From Nakamurella leprariae (GTDB lineage: Bacteria > Actinomycetota > Actinomycetes > Mycobacteriales > Nakamurellaceae): a DNA stretch of 64,000 bases. Positions within the stretch are counted from its first letter, which is position 1. Each line of letters starts with the position of its first letter. The position numbers and the translations under genes were made by a program. Below, one piece after another: positions 18,541 through 29,271 of this stretch. Under the pieces are notes generated by a model. The model searched no databases. It worked only from the letters and a program-made list of their open reading frames with translations, and was not told where the DNA came from. The stretch lies in the NCBI RefSeq assembly GCF_016918035.1, contig NZ_JAERWK010000012.1:1-64000 (forward strand), read 5' to 3'.

Positions 18541-18574
18541 TTGAGTGCTGGCACTCACCTGGCTAGAGTGCCAG
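18541..18574 (+). promoter_or_regulatory. groES promoter with embedded CIRCE operator
   Basis: CIRCE is CTGGCACTC-N9-GAGTGCCAG at 18548-18574, a perfect 9-bp inverted repeat. The -35 is TTGAGT (18541-18546) and the -10 is TAGAGT (18564-18569), spaced by 17 bases, so the operator covers the -10. CIRCE is the binding site of the HrcA repressor. Heat-inducible, HrcA-type control of groES and probably groEL follows from this. Confidence 0.9.
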
Positions 18575-18696
18575 TCGTACGGAGCGAGGCGGCCCGATCC
18601 CCGCGACGGCGGGACGCAGCGACCTCCGGACGTCGATATGCGTGCACATGTCCATCAGCAGTTCTGCTGTCGAACCCCAGAAGGGGGAGGTTCCAC

Positions 18697-18996
18697 GTGG
18701 CGAGCGTGAACATCCAGCCGCTCGAGGACAAGATCCTCGTCCAGGCCAACGAGGCCGAGACGACGACCGCGTCGGGCATCGTCATCCCCGACACCGCCAA
18801 GGAGAAGCCGCAGGAGGGCACTGTCCTCGCGGTCGGCCCCGGCCGCATCGACGACAACGGCAAGCGGGTCCCGCTGGACGTCGCCGAGGGTGACGTCGTC
18901 ATCTACTCGAAGTACGGCGGCACCGAGGTCAAGTACGCCGGCCAGGAGTACCTCCTGCTGTCGGCGCGCGACGTGCTGGCCAAGGTCACCAAGTGA
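18697..18996 (+). CDS. groES: Co-chaperonin GroES
   Basis: A 99-residue cap protein of the chaperonin. [17 protein letters not shown] opens the chain, the mobile loop is [20 protein letters not shown], and the end is [18 protein letters not shown] at 18697 is placed six bases after a strong GGGGGAGG. The leader from the CIRCE promoter is about 120 bases. groEL follows after 152 bases. Confidence 0.97.
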   Translation: MASVNIQPLEDKILVQANEAETTTASGIVIPDTAKEKPQEGTVLAVGPGRIDDNGKRVPLDVAEGDVVIYSKYGGTEVKYAGQEYLLLSARDVLAKVTK

Positions 18997-19133
18997 CCGG
19001 CGGCGGGTGACGCAGCGCGCCGCCCGCCATCTCCAGGACCGACTCGCGCCCCGGCGGCCACCTCGTGGTCACCGGGGCGCAGCGGTGTCCGCCGGGTCAC
19101 CCGGCCTCCCTGCACTGGTCAACTCTGCTCTGA

Positions 19134-20771
<1,638 letters not shown>

Positions 20772-20811
20772 TCGCGAGCCGCTGATCGCACACCCCGCTG
20801 GGGTGACCGAC

Positions 20812-20840
20812 GGCCCCATCCCCTCCCCGGGGGTGGGGCC
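20812..20840 (+). terminator. Terminator hairpin after groEL1
   Basis: GGCCCCA at 20812-20818 pairs with TGGGGCC at 20834-20840, with further CCC/GGG pairing inside. Only a weak T-rich tail (GTTGTGCTCCTT) follows. It lies 40 bases after the groEL1 stop. Confidence 0.6.
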
Positions 20841-21010
20841 GTTGTGCTCCTTCCGGGTGCGGCGCACCCCGACCGACGCAACGAACCGTCGGTCCGACTG
20901 TGTATGGTCACCCCATGGGAGGAGTGGGCTTCGCCCGTTCTGGCGCGCACGTCTCGCGCCGCCACGGCCGGGTGAGCCGATCGGGCGGTCCGGAGGCCGG
21001 AGCGAGCGGT

Positions 21011-21331
21011 TCAGCCCGCCTTGCTGGAGCCCAACGGAGTGCCCACCGTCGGGGACTGGGCGGCCATGAGGATCTGGTTGCGTTCTCCCTCGGAGAGCCC
21101 GCCCCAGATGCCGTACGGCTCGTGCACGCGCAGCGCGTGCTCCCGGCACTGCAGGATGGCCGGGCACTGGCCGCACACCGCCTTGGCCCGCGCCTCGCGC
21201 CGGGCCCGGGCCGGGCCGCGCTCGCCCTCGGGGTGGAAGAAGTAGGAACTGGCCATGCCGCGGCAGGCGGCGTCCAATTGCCAGTCCCAGAGGTCGGCGT
21301 TCGGTCCCGGAAGTCTTCTGGTGTCGGCCAT
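21011..21331 (-). CDS. whiB: WhiB-family [4Fe-4S] transcriptional regulator
   Basis: A 106-residue WhiB protein. Four cysteines at 23, 53, 56 and 62 (AACRG, CGQC, QCREH) form the iron-sulfur site, followed by the family turn YGIWGG near residue 73. ATG at 21331 follows AGGAGGAG, so an in-frame ATG seven codons upstream was not used. The position next to groEL1 and before the sigD region matches whiB3 of M. tuberculosis, a redox sensor, but the orthologue cannot be fixed from sequence alone. It is convergent with groEL1. Confidence 0.92.
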   Translation of the reverse strand: MADTRRLPGPNADLWDWQLDAACRGMASSYFFHPEGERGPARARREARAKAVCGQCPAILQCREHALRVHEPYGIWGGLSEGERNQILMAAQSPTVGTPLGSSKAG

Positions 21332-22010
21332 CTCGATCTCCTCCTGGGGCACCCGGAACAGGGTGGTGCCGGCGCAGGGGGCGCGGCGGGCGGAAGCCGG
21401 TCGGAGACACGGCAGGACGGGTGCCCGGGCGGGAGCGCCGCGGTCGACGCGTCCGGACCCATCGTGCTGTCGTCACCTCGCGGGGCCCGGATCCACGCTG
21501 ATCCTGGCTGCCGTGATCGTCCGACCCTAGAACCGATCGCACCGGCGGGACAAGGGGTCTGCTCGATCTTGCGGCGGCGTTCCGGAGGCCGGATCCGGCC
21601 GTGTCGGACGGCACGTCACGAGTCGGTACCGACCACCGTCGGGTTCGTGTCGTTCGCCCGGTTCCGGGGTACTCCGACGCCCCACCGCCGGGCGACGCGC
21701 GCCCGAGCGGGTGATGGCGCGATCCATCCGGCCGGTGGCGCTCCGGTCGCCCTGTGGACACGGGACCGACCGGGATTGATCTTCCGGGGGACGGCGCGCC
21801 GACGAGTCGGTGAGATCCGCGAAAGCTGGGGGTTTCGGAGAGCAACCGATCGGCTACACTCCGTGAGTAGTCGGGGGCGATGCCTGACCGACCTGACCAA
21901 GGCGGTCGAGACAACACGGGTCGGATGGCCGGATCGGGGCCGAGGGATCTCGGCGCCGTCGGCAATGGTCGAGCGCAGCCCGGTCAGGGCTCGCGAGGGA
22001 GTGGGTTGAC
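21332..22010. other. Long intergenic region between whiB and the BldM-like gene
   Basis: This 679-base gap holds the divergent starts of whiB and the response regulator. Frames across it have no family resemblance. A TACACT hexamer at 21855-21860 could be a -10 for the downstream gene, giving a leader of about 145 bases, but I see no good -35. Long upstream regions are usual for developmental regulators of this kind. Confidence 0.4.
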
Positions 22011-22607
22011 GTGACCACAGTGCTCATCTGCGACGAGCGCCGCAGCGCCCGGGACGGTCTGACCCGGGTCATGACGGCGGTGCCGTCCGTGGACTCGATC
22101 GACTGCGTCGGCAGCGGGGACGAACTGCTCGCGCGGTACGGCCGCCAGGCCACCGACGTCGTGCTGATCGGCACCCAGCGCGCGTTGACCAGTGGCATCG
22201 AGGCGACCCGACGGTTGCTGGCCATCCATCCGTCGGCCGTCGTCATCGTGTTCGGGTCACCGGACGACACCGCGTCCATCGCCGCGGCCATCGCCTGCGG
22301 GGCGCGCGGGTTCCTGCGCTGGGACGCCACCCAGCCGGAGATCGTGGCCGCCCTGGCCGACACCCTCACCATCCCGCGGCTGCCGGCTGTGCGGGACGCG
22401 GTGGACGGGGAGGCGCCGCTGACCGAGCGCGAGCTGCAGGTGCTGCGCGGGATGAGTCAGGGGCAGAGCAACGGTGAGATCGGCAAGGAGCTGTTCCTGT
22501 CCGAGGACACCGTCAAGACGCACGCACGGCGGCTGTTCCGCAAGCTCGGGGCGCGGGACCGGGCCCAGGCGGTGGCGCTGGGTTTCCGGCGCGGGCTGGT
22601 GGCCTGA
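22011..22607 (+). CDS. bldM: BldM-like orphan response regulator with degenerate receiver
   Basis: A 198-residue regulator with an N-terminal receiver-like domain and a C-terminal LuxR-type helix-turn-helix (LTERELQVLRGMSQGQSN, then FLSEDTVKTHARRLFRKLGARDRAQAVALGF). The DNA-binding half closely follows Streptomyces BldM, as does the position before sigD and guaB. The phosphorylation site is lost: the position matching Asp54 is Gly54 (DVVLIG) and the conserved Lys near residue 104 is replaced (FLRWD). The protein therefore cannot be activated by ordinary aspartyl phosphorylation. GTG at 22011. No kinase is adjacent. BldM in Streptomyces controls sporulation genes. Confidence 0.85.
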   Translation: MTTVLICDERRSARDGLTRVMTAVPSVDSIDCVGSGDELLARYGRQATDVVLIGTQRALTSGIEATRRLLAIHPSAVVIVFGSPDDTASIAAAIACGARGFLRWDATQPEIVAALADTLTIPRLPAVRDAVDGEAPLTERELQVLRGMSQGQSNGEIGKELFLSEDTVKTHARRLFRKLGARDRAQAVALGFRRGLVA

Positions 22608-22747
22608 CCGCCGGTCCCGGTCGCCGATCTGACGGATGACCGGACGACCGACCCGACCACGGCGTGCGGTCATGCGGTGCTGGGGCACGGTTCCGTCGGT
22701 CGGCCCAACGAGTTCCGGCATCCGTTTCCGTCGACGTTGCACGCAGT

Positions 22748-22771
22748 GTGACGAAATGTGTGGATCGTCAC
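22748..22771. promoter_or_regulatory. Inverted repeat upstream of sigD
   Basis: GTGACGA, 10 bases, TCGTCAC form a perfect 7-bp dyad in the 327-base gap between the BldM-like gene and sigD. The surroundings are more AT-rich than the average here. It could be an operator. A TAGCAT hexamer at 22876-22881 is a possible -10 for sigD. Nothing else was recognised in this gap. Confidence 0.35.
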
Positions 22772-22934
22772 GTTCTGTCGCATTGGGTCGTCGCAGCGAA
22801 GACGGCGATGTGCCGAAGGGGCGGTGTCCACTCCACTGACGTGCCGCTCCCTGCCCACTTCCATGTTCGGACCGTTAGCATCACTCGCCGAACACGGGGT
22901 TGGACCGGGTGAACGCTGGGGGAAGGTGGTCACG

Positions 22935-23636
22935 ATGACCTCCGCCGGCGTGCCCAGGCGTGTAATGCGCGGGCTGTCCGCTGCGATGAAGCAGACGGAC
23001 CCCGAGGCGGAGCACCTCGAGGCCGCAGCGTCCGACCCCACGGGAGCCGACGACCGGTCCGGGAACACCCTGGACCTCGACGCCGATCTGGCCGTCACCG
23101 GTGACCGGGCCGCGCTGGAGCGTGTGCTCGCCCAGATCCATCCCGTCATCGTCCGATACTGCCGGACCCGCCTGTCCGACGGCCACCGCTCACTGGTGAC
23201 CCCGGACGACATCGCCCAGGAGGTGTGCATGGCCGTCATCTCGGCGCTGCCCACCTACCGGCGCGAAGGGCGGCCCTTCCTGGCCTTCGTCTACGGCATC
23301 TGCCACCACAAGGTGGCCGATGCCCATCGCGCCGGCGGCCGCTCGCGGTCCCAGCCGTTCGCCGAGGTCCCGGACTCCGTGGCCACCGATCGCACGCCCG
23401 AACAGGTCGCCGTGCAGGGCTCGGTCACCGCGTCGATGAACGAACTGCTGACCGTGCTGCCCGAGCAGCAGCGGGAGATCCTGCGACTGCGGATCGGGGT
23501 GGGCCTGTCGGCCGACCAGACCGCGCAGGCGCTGGGCATGTCGGCCGGGGCGGTGCGGGTCGCGCAGCACCGCGCGCTGGCCAAGCTGCGCACCGTCCTG
23601 GCCAACGACGACGCCTGGCCGGAGCAACTGCTGTGA
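22935..23636 (+). CDS. sigD: ECF sigma factor, SigD type
   Basis: About 233 residues. Sigma region 2 is VTPDDIAQEVCMAVISALPTYR, with the core- and -10-binding stretch FLAFVYGICHHKVADAHR. Sigma region 4 is LPEQQREILRLRIGVGLS with the helix-turn-helix ALGMSAGAVRVAQHRALAKLR. ATG at 22935 follows GGGGGAAGG. It overlaps by GTGA the next gene, which has the features of the cognate anti-sigma factor RsdA. The same pair lies upstream of guaB2 in M. tuberculosis (sigD and Rv3413c). SigD there is linked to starvation and stationary-phase gene control. Confidence 0.9.
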   Translation: MTSAGVPRRVMRGLSAAMKQTDPEAEHLEAAASDPTGADDRSGNTLDLDADLAVTGDRAALERVLAQIHPVIVRYCRTRLSDGHRSLVTPDDIAQEVCMAVISALPTYRREGRPFLAFVYGICHHKVADAHRAGGRSRSQPFAEVPDSVATDRTPEQVAVQGSVTASMNELLTVLPEQQREILRLRIGVGLSADQTAQALGMSAGAVRVAQHRALAKLRTVLANDDAWPEQLL

Positions 23637-24928
23637 GCCGACGCCGCCGGGACACCCCCACCCCGGGGTCCGGAACGCCCGCCGCCGACTCCCTGGCTCC
23701 CATCGACCTGGACGCGGTGCTGACCGACGACCGCCTGCTGGACGACCTGCAGCAGCGTCGCTCCGGACTGCGGTTGGTCGACGCGCAGCAGGACCCGATC
23801 CCGGATCTGTTCGCCGCCTGGCGGCAGGACGTCGAGGCCGTCCCGGTCCCGCCACCCCCGCCGCTGCGGGTGGCCGCTGCCGCGCTGGAGGCGGGTCGCC
23901 CTCAGCCGCGCCGCGGCGTGCGGCCCATGCTCGCCGTCGCGGCCGCCATCGCCACCCTGCTGCTCGGCATCGGGGTGGGCGTGACCCGGTCGGCCACCGA
24001 GGAATCGCCGCTGTGGCCGATCGCCCAGCGGCTGTGGGCCGATCGGGCCGAGTCGGTGGCCAGCAAGCGGGCGGTCGAGGACGCTCTCGGCGACGCCGAG
24101 ATCGCCCTGCAGGCCGGCCAGCCGGACGCGGCCCGCCGTGCGCTGCAGGTGGCCGAGGCCGCGGTCGACAACGTGCAGGACCTGGACGGCCGGGACACCC
24201 TGGCCACCCGGCTGCAGGACCTGCAGACCAAGGGTGGGGTCACCCCGGCGCCGCGCGCCTCGAGTGGTCCGAACTTCGCCGCGCCGCCGTCACTGTTCGT
24301 GCCGCCCACGGCGAGCAGTCAGACGACCGGCACCCCGACCCCGCAGTCCGGGACCAGCACCTCACCGAGCCCGTCGCCGTCCGGCGCGCCGCCCGCGACG
24401 GGATCCAGCGCGGCGGTGACCGACGTCGGCACCCAGGGCCCTGGCACGTCCATCGAGACCCGGCCGACCCGCTCCGTGGTGCCGGCCCGCCCGGTGCCGC
24501 CGGTCGACGGCAGCGAGCCCTCGACGTCGTCGTCATCCGCATCGGTGCCGTCGACGCCGGCCACACCCTCGACGCCGGCCACACCCGTCGCCCCGCCGCC
24601 GGCGTCCACCTCCGAGGAGCTGCCACCGGTGGTGGTGATCCCGCCGGCCGAGACGCCGAGTTCGCCGGTGGAGACCCCGACCACCCGCCCGGCCGAGTCC
24701 TCGACGACCCCGGCCACCCAAACCACGCCGACCAGCCCGGTCAGTACCCCGTCGAGCACCGCGACCGATCCGGCGACGTCCGAGCCGGACGGGACGCCGA
24801 CCACGCCCGGCACCGGCACGACCGTCGCGACCACCGGCTCGACGGGGCCGGAGCCGACCGGGGACCCGGCCGCACCGACGCCCGGCACGGACGCCCTGTC
24901 CCGCCCGGGTCAGCTCGAGATCCGCTGA
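23633..24928 (+). CDS. rsdA: Membrane anti-sigma factor, RsdA-like
   Basis: About 431 residues. The N-terminal cytosolic part carries IDLDAVLTDDRLLDDL and DLFAAWRQDV, which resemble the SigD-binding segment of RsdA. A single membrane helix (MLAVAAAIATLLLGIGVGV) is near residue 100. An extracytoplasmic part follows with a helical stretch (about 130-195) and then about 240 residues rich in Ser, Thr and Pro, including a near-perfect duplication of STPATP. The tail probably spans the cell wall and may be glycosylated. GTG start overlaps the sigD stop, as expected for a co-regulated pair. Confidence 0.82.
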   Translation: MSRRRRDTPTPGSGTPAADSLAPIDLDAVLTDDRLLDDLQQRRSGLRLVDAQQDPIPDLFAAWRQDVEAVPVPPPPPLRVAAAALEAGRPQPRRGVRPMLAVAAAIATLLLGIGVGVTRSATEESPLWPIAQRLWADRAESVASKRAVEDALGDAEIALQAGQPDAARRALQVAEAAVDNVQDLDGRDTLATRLQDLQTKGGVTPAPRASSGPNFAAPPSLFVPPTASSQTTGTPTPQSGTSTSPSPSPSGAPPATGSSAAVTDVGTQGPGTSIETRPTRSVVPARPVPPVDGSEPSTSSSSASVPSTPATPSTPATPVAPPPASTSEELPPVVVIPPAETPSSPVETPTTRPAESSTTPATQTTPTSPVSTPSSTATDPATSEPDGTPTTPGTGTTVATTGSTGPEPTGDPAAPTPGTDALSRPGQLEIR

Positions 24929-24969
24929 TCACCGGCCGATCACCGGCTGATCAGCGGCCGGATCAGCGG
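24922..24969. repeat. Cluster of CCGCTGATC / GATCAGCGG repeats after rsdA
   Basis: CCGCTGATC at 24922 is followed by two inverted copies (GATCAGCGG at 24949 and 24961) with GATCACCGG variants between. The first copy overlaps the rsdA stop. The units can fold into a hairpin and may act as a terminator before guaB, but there is no T-run. Confidence 0.5.
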
Positions 24970-24973
24970 CTGA

Positions 24974-26788
<1,815 letters not shown>

Positions 26789-26937
26789 TCCCGTCCCACC
26801 TCGCACCGGGACCGGGGATGCGCACCGGCGGCTAGCATGCTTCCGGCGCGGTCCGGCTGCGCCCGGGACCGCCCGTCGGCGGATCCGAGAGCTGTGCCGC
26901 CGGCGGGAGCCGGGGGCCGACCGCGAGGAGTCCCTCA

Positions 26938-28080
26938 GTGCCCGACACCGTGGAGATCGGCATCGGGCGGGACGCCCGCCGGGTCTACGGCCTGGACCAG
27001 GTCGCGATCGTCCCGTCCCGGCGCACCCGGTCGTCGGCCGACGTGTCCACGGCGTGGCAGATCGACGCCTACCGGTTCGACATCCCGCTGCTCACCCGAC
27101 CCAGCGACGCCGTGGTGTCCCCGCAGGTCGCGGTGGCCGTCGGCCGGCTCGGCGGGCTCGGCGTGCTGGACGGCGAGGGCCTGTGGACGCGGCACGAGCA
27201 ACCGCAGTCGGTGATCGACGAGCTGGTGCGCACCGCAGAGCAGGCCGCAGACCCGGCCGAGGTCACCGCCGCCCTGCAGCGGGCGTACTCATCGCCGGTG
27301 CGGGACGACCTGGTCCAGCAGGCGGTGGCCGAGTTGCGGGCCGACGGCGGCACGGTCGCCGTCCGGGTGTCCCCGCAGAACGCGGCCGCCCTGGCCCCCA
27401 GCCTGGTCGCCGCGGGCGTCGAGCTGCTGGTCATCCAGGGCACCATCGTCTCGGCCGAGCACGTGCGGGTCGGCCGGGGCGGCGAGGAACAGCCGCTCAA
27501 CCTGAAGTCGTTCATCTCCGACCTGGAGATCCCGGTGGTGGTCGGCGGGTGCACCAACTACCAGACCGCCACCCACCTGATGCGCACCGGCGCCGCCGGG
27601 GTCATCGTCGGCACCGGCGCCGGCCCCACCTCGACGACCGACGAGGTGCTGGGCATGGCGGTGCCGATGGCCACCGCCATCGCCGACGCGGCCGCGGCCC
27701 GCCGCTCATACCTGGACGAGACCGGCGGCCGGTACGTGCATGTCATCGCCTCCGGCCCGATCGAGACCAGTGGCGACATCGCCAAGGCCATCGCCTGTGG
27801 CGCCGACGCGGTGATGCTGGGCGAGCCGCTCACCGCCGCGGCCGAGGCCCCGGCCGACGGCTGGTTCTGGCCGTCCACGGCCGCGCACCCGGTGCTGCCG
27901 CGGGGGTACGCGGCGCCGTGCGGTCCCGCCGACGTCCCGCTGGAGCAACTGCTGCTCGGCCCGGCGGCCGGCGCCGACGGCCGCACCAACCTCTTCGGAG
28001 GGCTGCGCCGCGCCATGGCCAAGGCCGGGTACTCCACGCTCAAGGACTTCCAGCGGGTGGGACTCACCGTGTCGATCTGA
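26938..28080 (+). CDS. guaB3: GuaB3-family IMP dehydrogenase-related protein
   Basis: A 380-residue TIM-barrel protein of the IMPDH/GMP reductase superfamily without CBS domains. Family marks are VEIGIGRDARRVYGLDQVAIVPSRRTRS at the start, VVGGCTNYQTATHLM, and the ending FGGLRRAMAKAGYSTLKDFQRV. The loop that holds the catalytic Cys in IMPDH reads GAGPTSTT, so Ser or Thr replaces Cys. GuaB3 proteins of cyanobacteria have been reported to act as GMP reductases; whether this one does is open. GTG at 26938 follows GAGGAG. A TAGCAT at 26833 may be its own -10. Confidence 0.9.
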   Translation: MPDTVEIGIGRDARRVYGLDQVAIVPSRRTRSSADVSTAWQIDAYRFDIPLLTRPSDAVVSPQVAVAVGRLGGLGVLDGEGLWTRHEQPQSVIDELVRTAEQAADPAEVTAALQRAYSSPVRDDLVQQAVAELRADGGTVAVRVSPQNAAALAPSLVAAGVELLVIQGTIVSAEHVRVGRGGEEQPLNLKSFISDLEIPVVVGGCTNYQTATHLMRTGAAGVIVGTGAGPTSTTDEVLGMAVPMATAIADAAAARRSYLDETGGRYVHVIASGPIETSGDIAKAIACGADAVMLGEPLTAAAEAPADGWFWPSTAAHPVLPRGYAAPCGPADVPLEQLLLGPAAGADGRTNLFGGLRRAMAKAGYSTLKDFQRVGLTVSI

Positions 28081-28156
28081 TCGGCCCGGATCTGATCGTG
28101 CCGGCCCCGATCGGGGCTGCACCCGAGGCGCCGGACGTGGCGGGCAGACTGGCCGG

Positions 28157-29122
28157 ATGCAGACCTTCCTGCCGTACCGAGACTTCCGGGCCAGCGCCGA
28201 GGTGCTCGACTCGCCGCGGCTGGGCAAGCAGCGGGTGGAGACCCTGCAGGTGCTGCGGGCGCTGGAGCTGCCGGAGTACGGCTGGCGCAACCACCCGGCC
28301 GTCATCATGTGGCGCGGCCGGCTGCCCGCGCTGGTCAGCTACGGGCTGACCATGGCCCAGGTCTGGACCGAGCGCGGGTTCGGTGACACCACCGCGGCCC
28401 AGATGATCGAGTTCGCGCCCGAGGTCGCCGATCTCACGCAGGAAGAGCTGACCGCGGACGGGCTGGTGCCGAGCTGGCTGGGCCGGGAGGACTTCCACGT
28501 CTCGCACCGCAGCCGGCTCATCACCAAGGACCCGGACACCTACCGGCCCCGGTTCCCGGGCACCCCTGAGGGGCTGGAGTACGTGTGGCCCGGCGCCGAC
28601 CCGACAGCCCCGGCGGCGTCACCGGCGCTCGGCCGCCCGCTCTGGGTGGTGCGGCCCGAGACCGAGGCCGAGCTCGAGGTGTTCACCACTGAGTCGGTGA
28701 TCGGGTTGGGGGAGAGCACCGGACTGCCCGTCGATGCCGTCGGGCTGGACGAGGCCGCGCTGCGGAACGCCGCCGGCATCACCGGGCGGAAGCGCCCCGG
28801 GCGCGGCCTGGTCGCCCTGCGTCTGCTGCTGGACCGGTTGCGCCCGGACGACGAGGTCGCGGTCCTGATCGACGAGGGTCGCAGCCTGCTGGTCGGCGTC
28901 GTCCTGGACTCCTACCGGCACGACCGCCGCTCGGCGGTCCCGCACCGGTGGCCGGTGCGGTGGGACCGGACCGTGCCGCGGGCGGCCGTGGTCCGGCCGG
29001 CCCGCCTGCAGGACCCGCGACCGGCGTTCACCGTCGACCTGGCCGCCGAGCCGGTCGCCCCGGCCGGTCGGACGACGACGGACGAGCCGGTCCGGGCCAC
29101 CGACCGACCGTCCAGCCGCTGA
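28157..29122 (+). CDS. MSMEG_6728-family protein with pyrimidine-dimer glycosylase-like domain
   Basis: A 321-residue protein. The first 150 residues follow the Pyr_excise/MSMEG_6728 family: MQTFLPYRDFRASAEVLDSP, RLGKQRVETLQVLRAL, YGWRNHPAVIMWRG, and DFHVSHRSRLI. T4 endonuclease V, the distant model, nicks DNA at pyrimidine dimers, but activity has not been shown for this branch as far as I know. The remaining 170 residues are a second, unrecognised region with a mixed alpha/beta look and no transmembrane segment. It lies 76 bases after guaB3 and ends at a strong bidirectional terminator. Confidence 0.75.
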   Translation: MQTFLPYRDFRASAEVLDSPRLGKQRVETLQVLRALELPEYGWRNHPAVIMWRGRLPALVSYGLTMAQVWTERGFGDTTAAQMIEFAPEVADLTQEELTADGLVPSWLGREDFHVSHRSRLITKDPDTYRPRFPGTPEGLEYVWPGADPTAPAASPALGRPLWVVRPETEAELEVFTTESVIGLGESTGLPVDAVGLDEAALRNAAGITGRKRPGRGLVALRLLLDRLRPDDEVAVLIDEGRSLLVGVVLDSYRHDRRSAVPHRWPVRWDRTVPRAAVVRPARLQDPRPAFTVDLAAEPVAPAGRTTTDEPVRATDRPSSR

Positions 29123-29170
29123 CCCGTCCTGCCACGGATTCGTCCTGCCACTGGCCCGGGCTGCCCCTGG

Positions 29171-29202
29171 CCCGTCCCGCCGACGGGACCCGGCGGGACG
29201 GG
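29171..29202. terminator. Bidirectional hairpin between convergent genes
   Basis: CCCGTCCCGCC (29171-29181) and GGCGGGACGGG (29192-29202) form a perfect 11-bp stem with a 10-base loop. It sits between two convergent genes and marks the border of the accessory locus that follows. No T-run on either side. Confidence 0.7.
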
Positions 29203-29271
29203 TGGGGGAACGGCCGGGGCGGTGTGACGCCCGGGACGCGGGTCAGTGGTCGGGCCGCACGAGGGTCTGGC

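Noticed and set aside
24552-24590. Tandem repeat in rsdA considered as a CRISPR-like or VNTR element
   Set aside because: Only two 18-bp copies in frame inside a low-complexity Ser/Thr/Pro tail; it is ordinary coding repetition.
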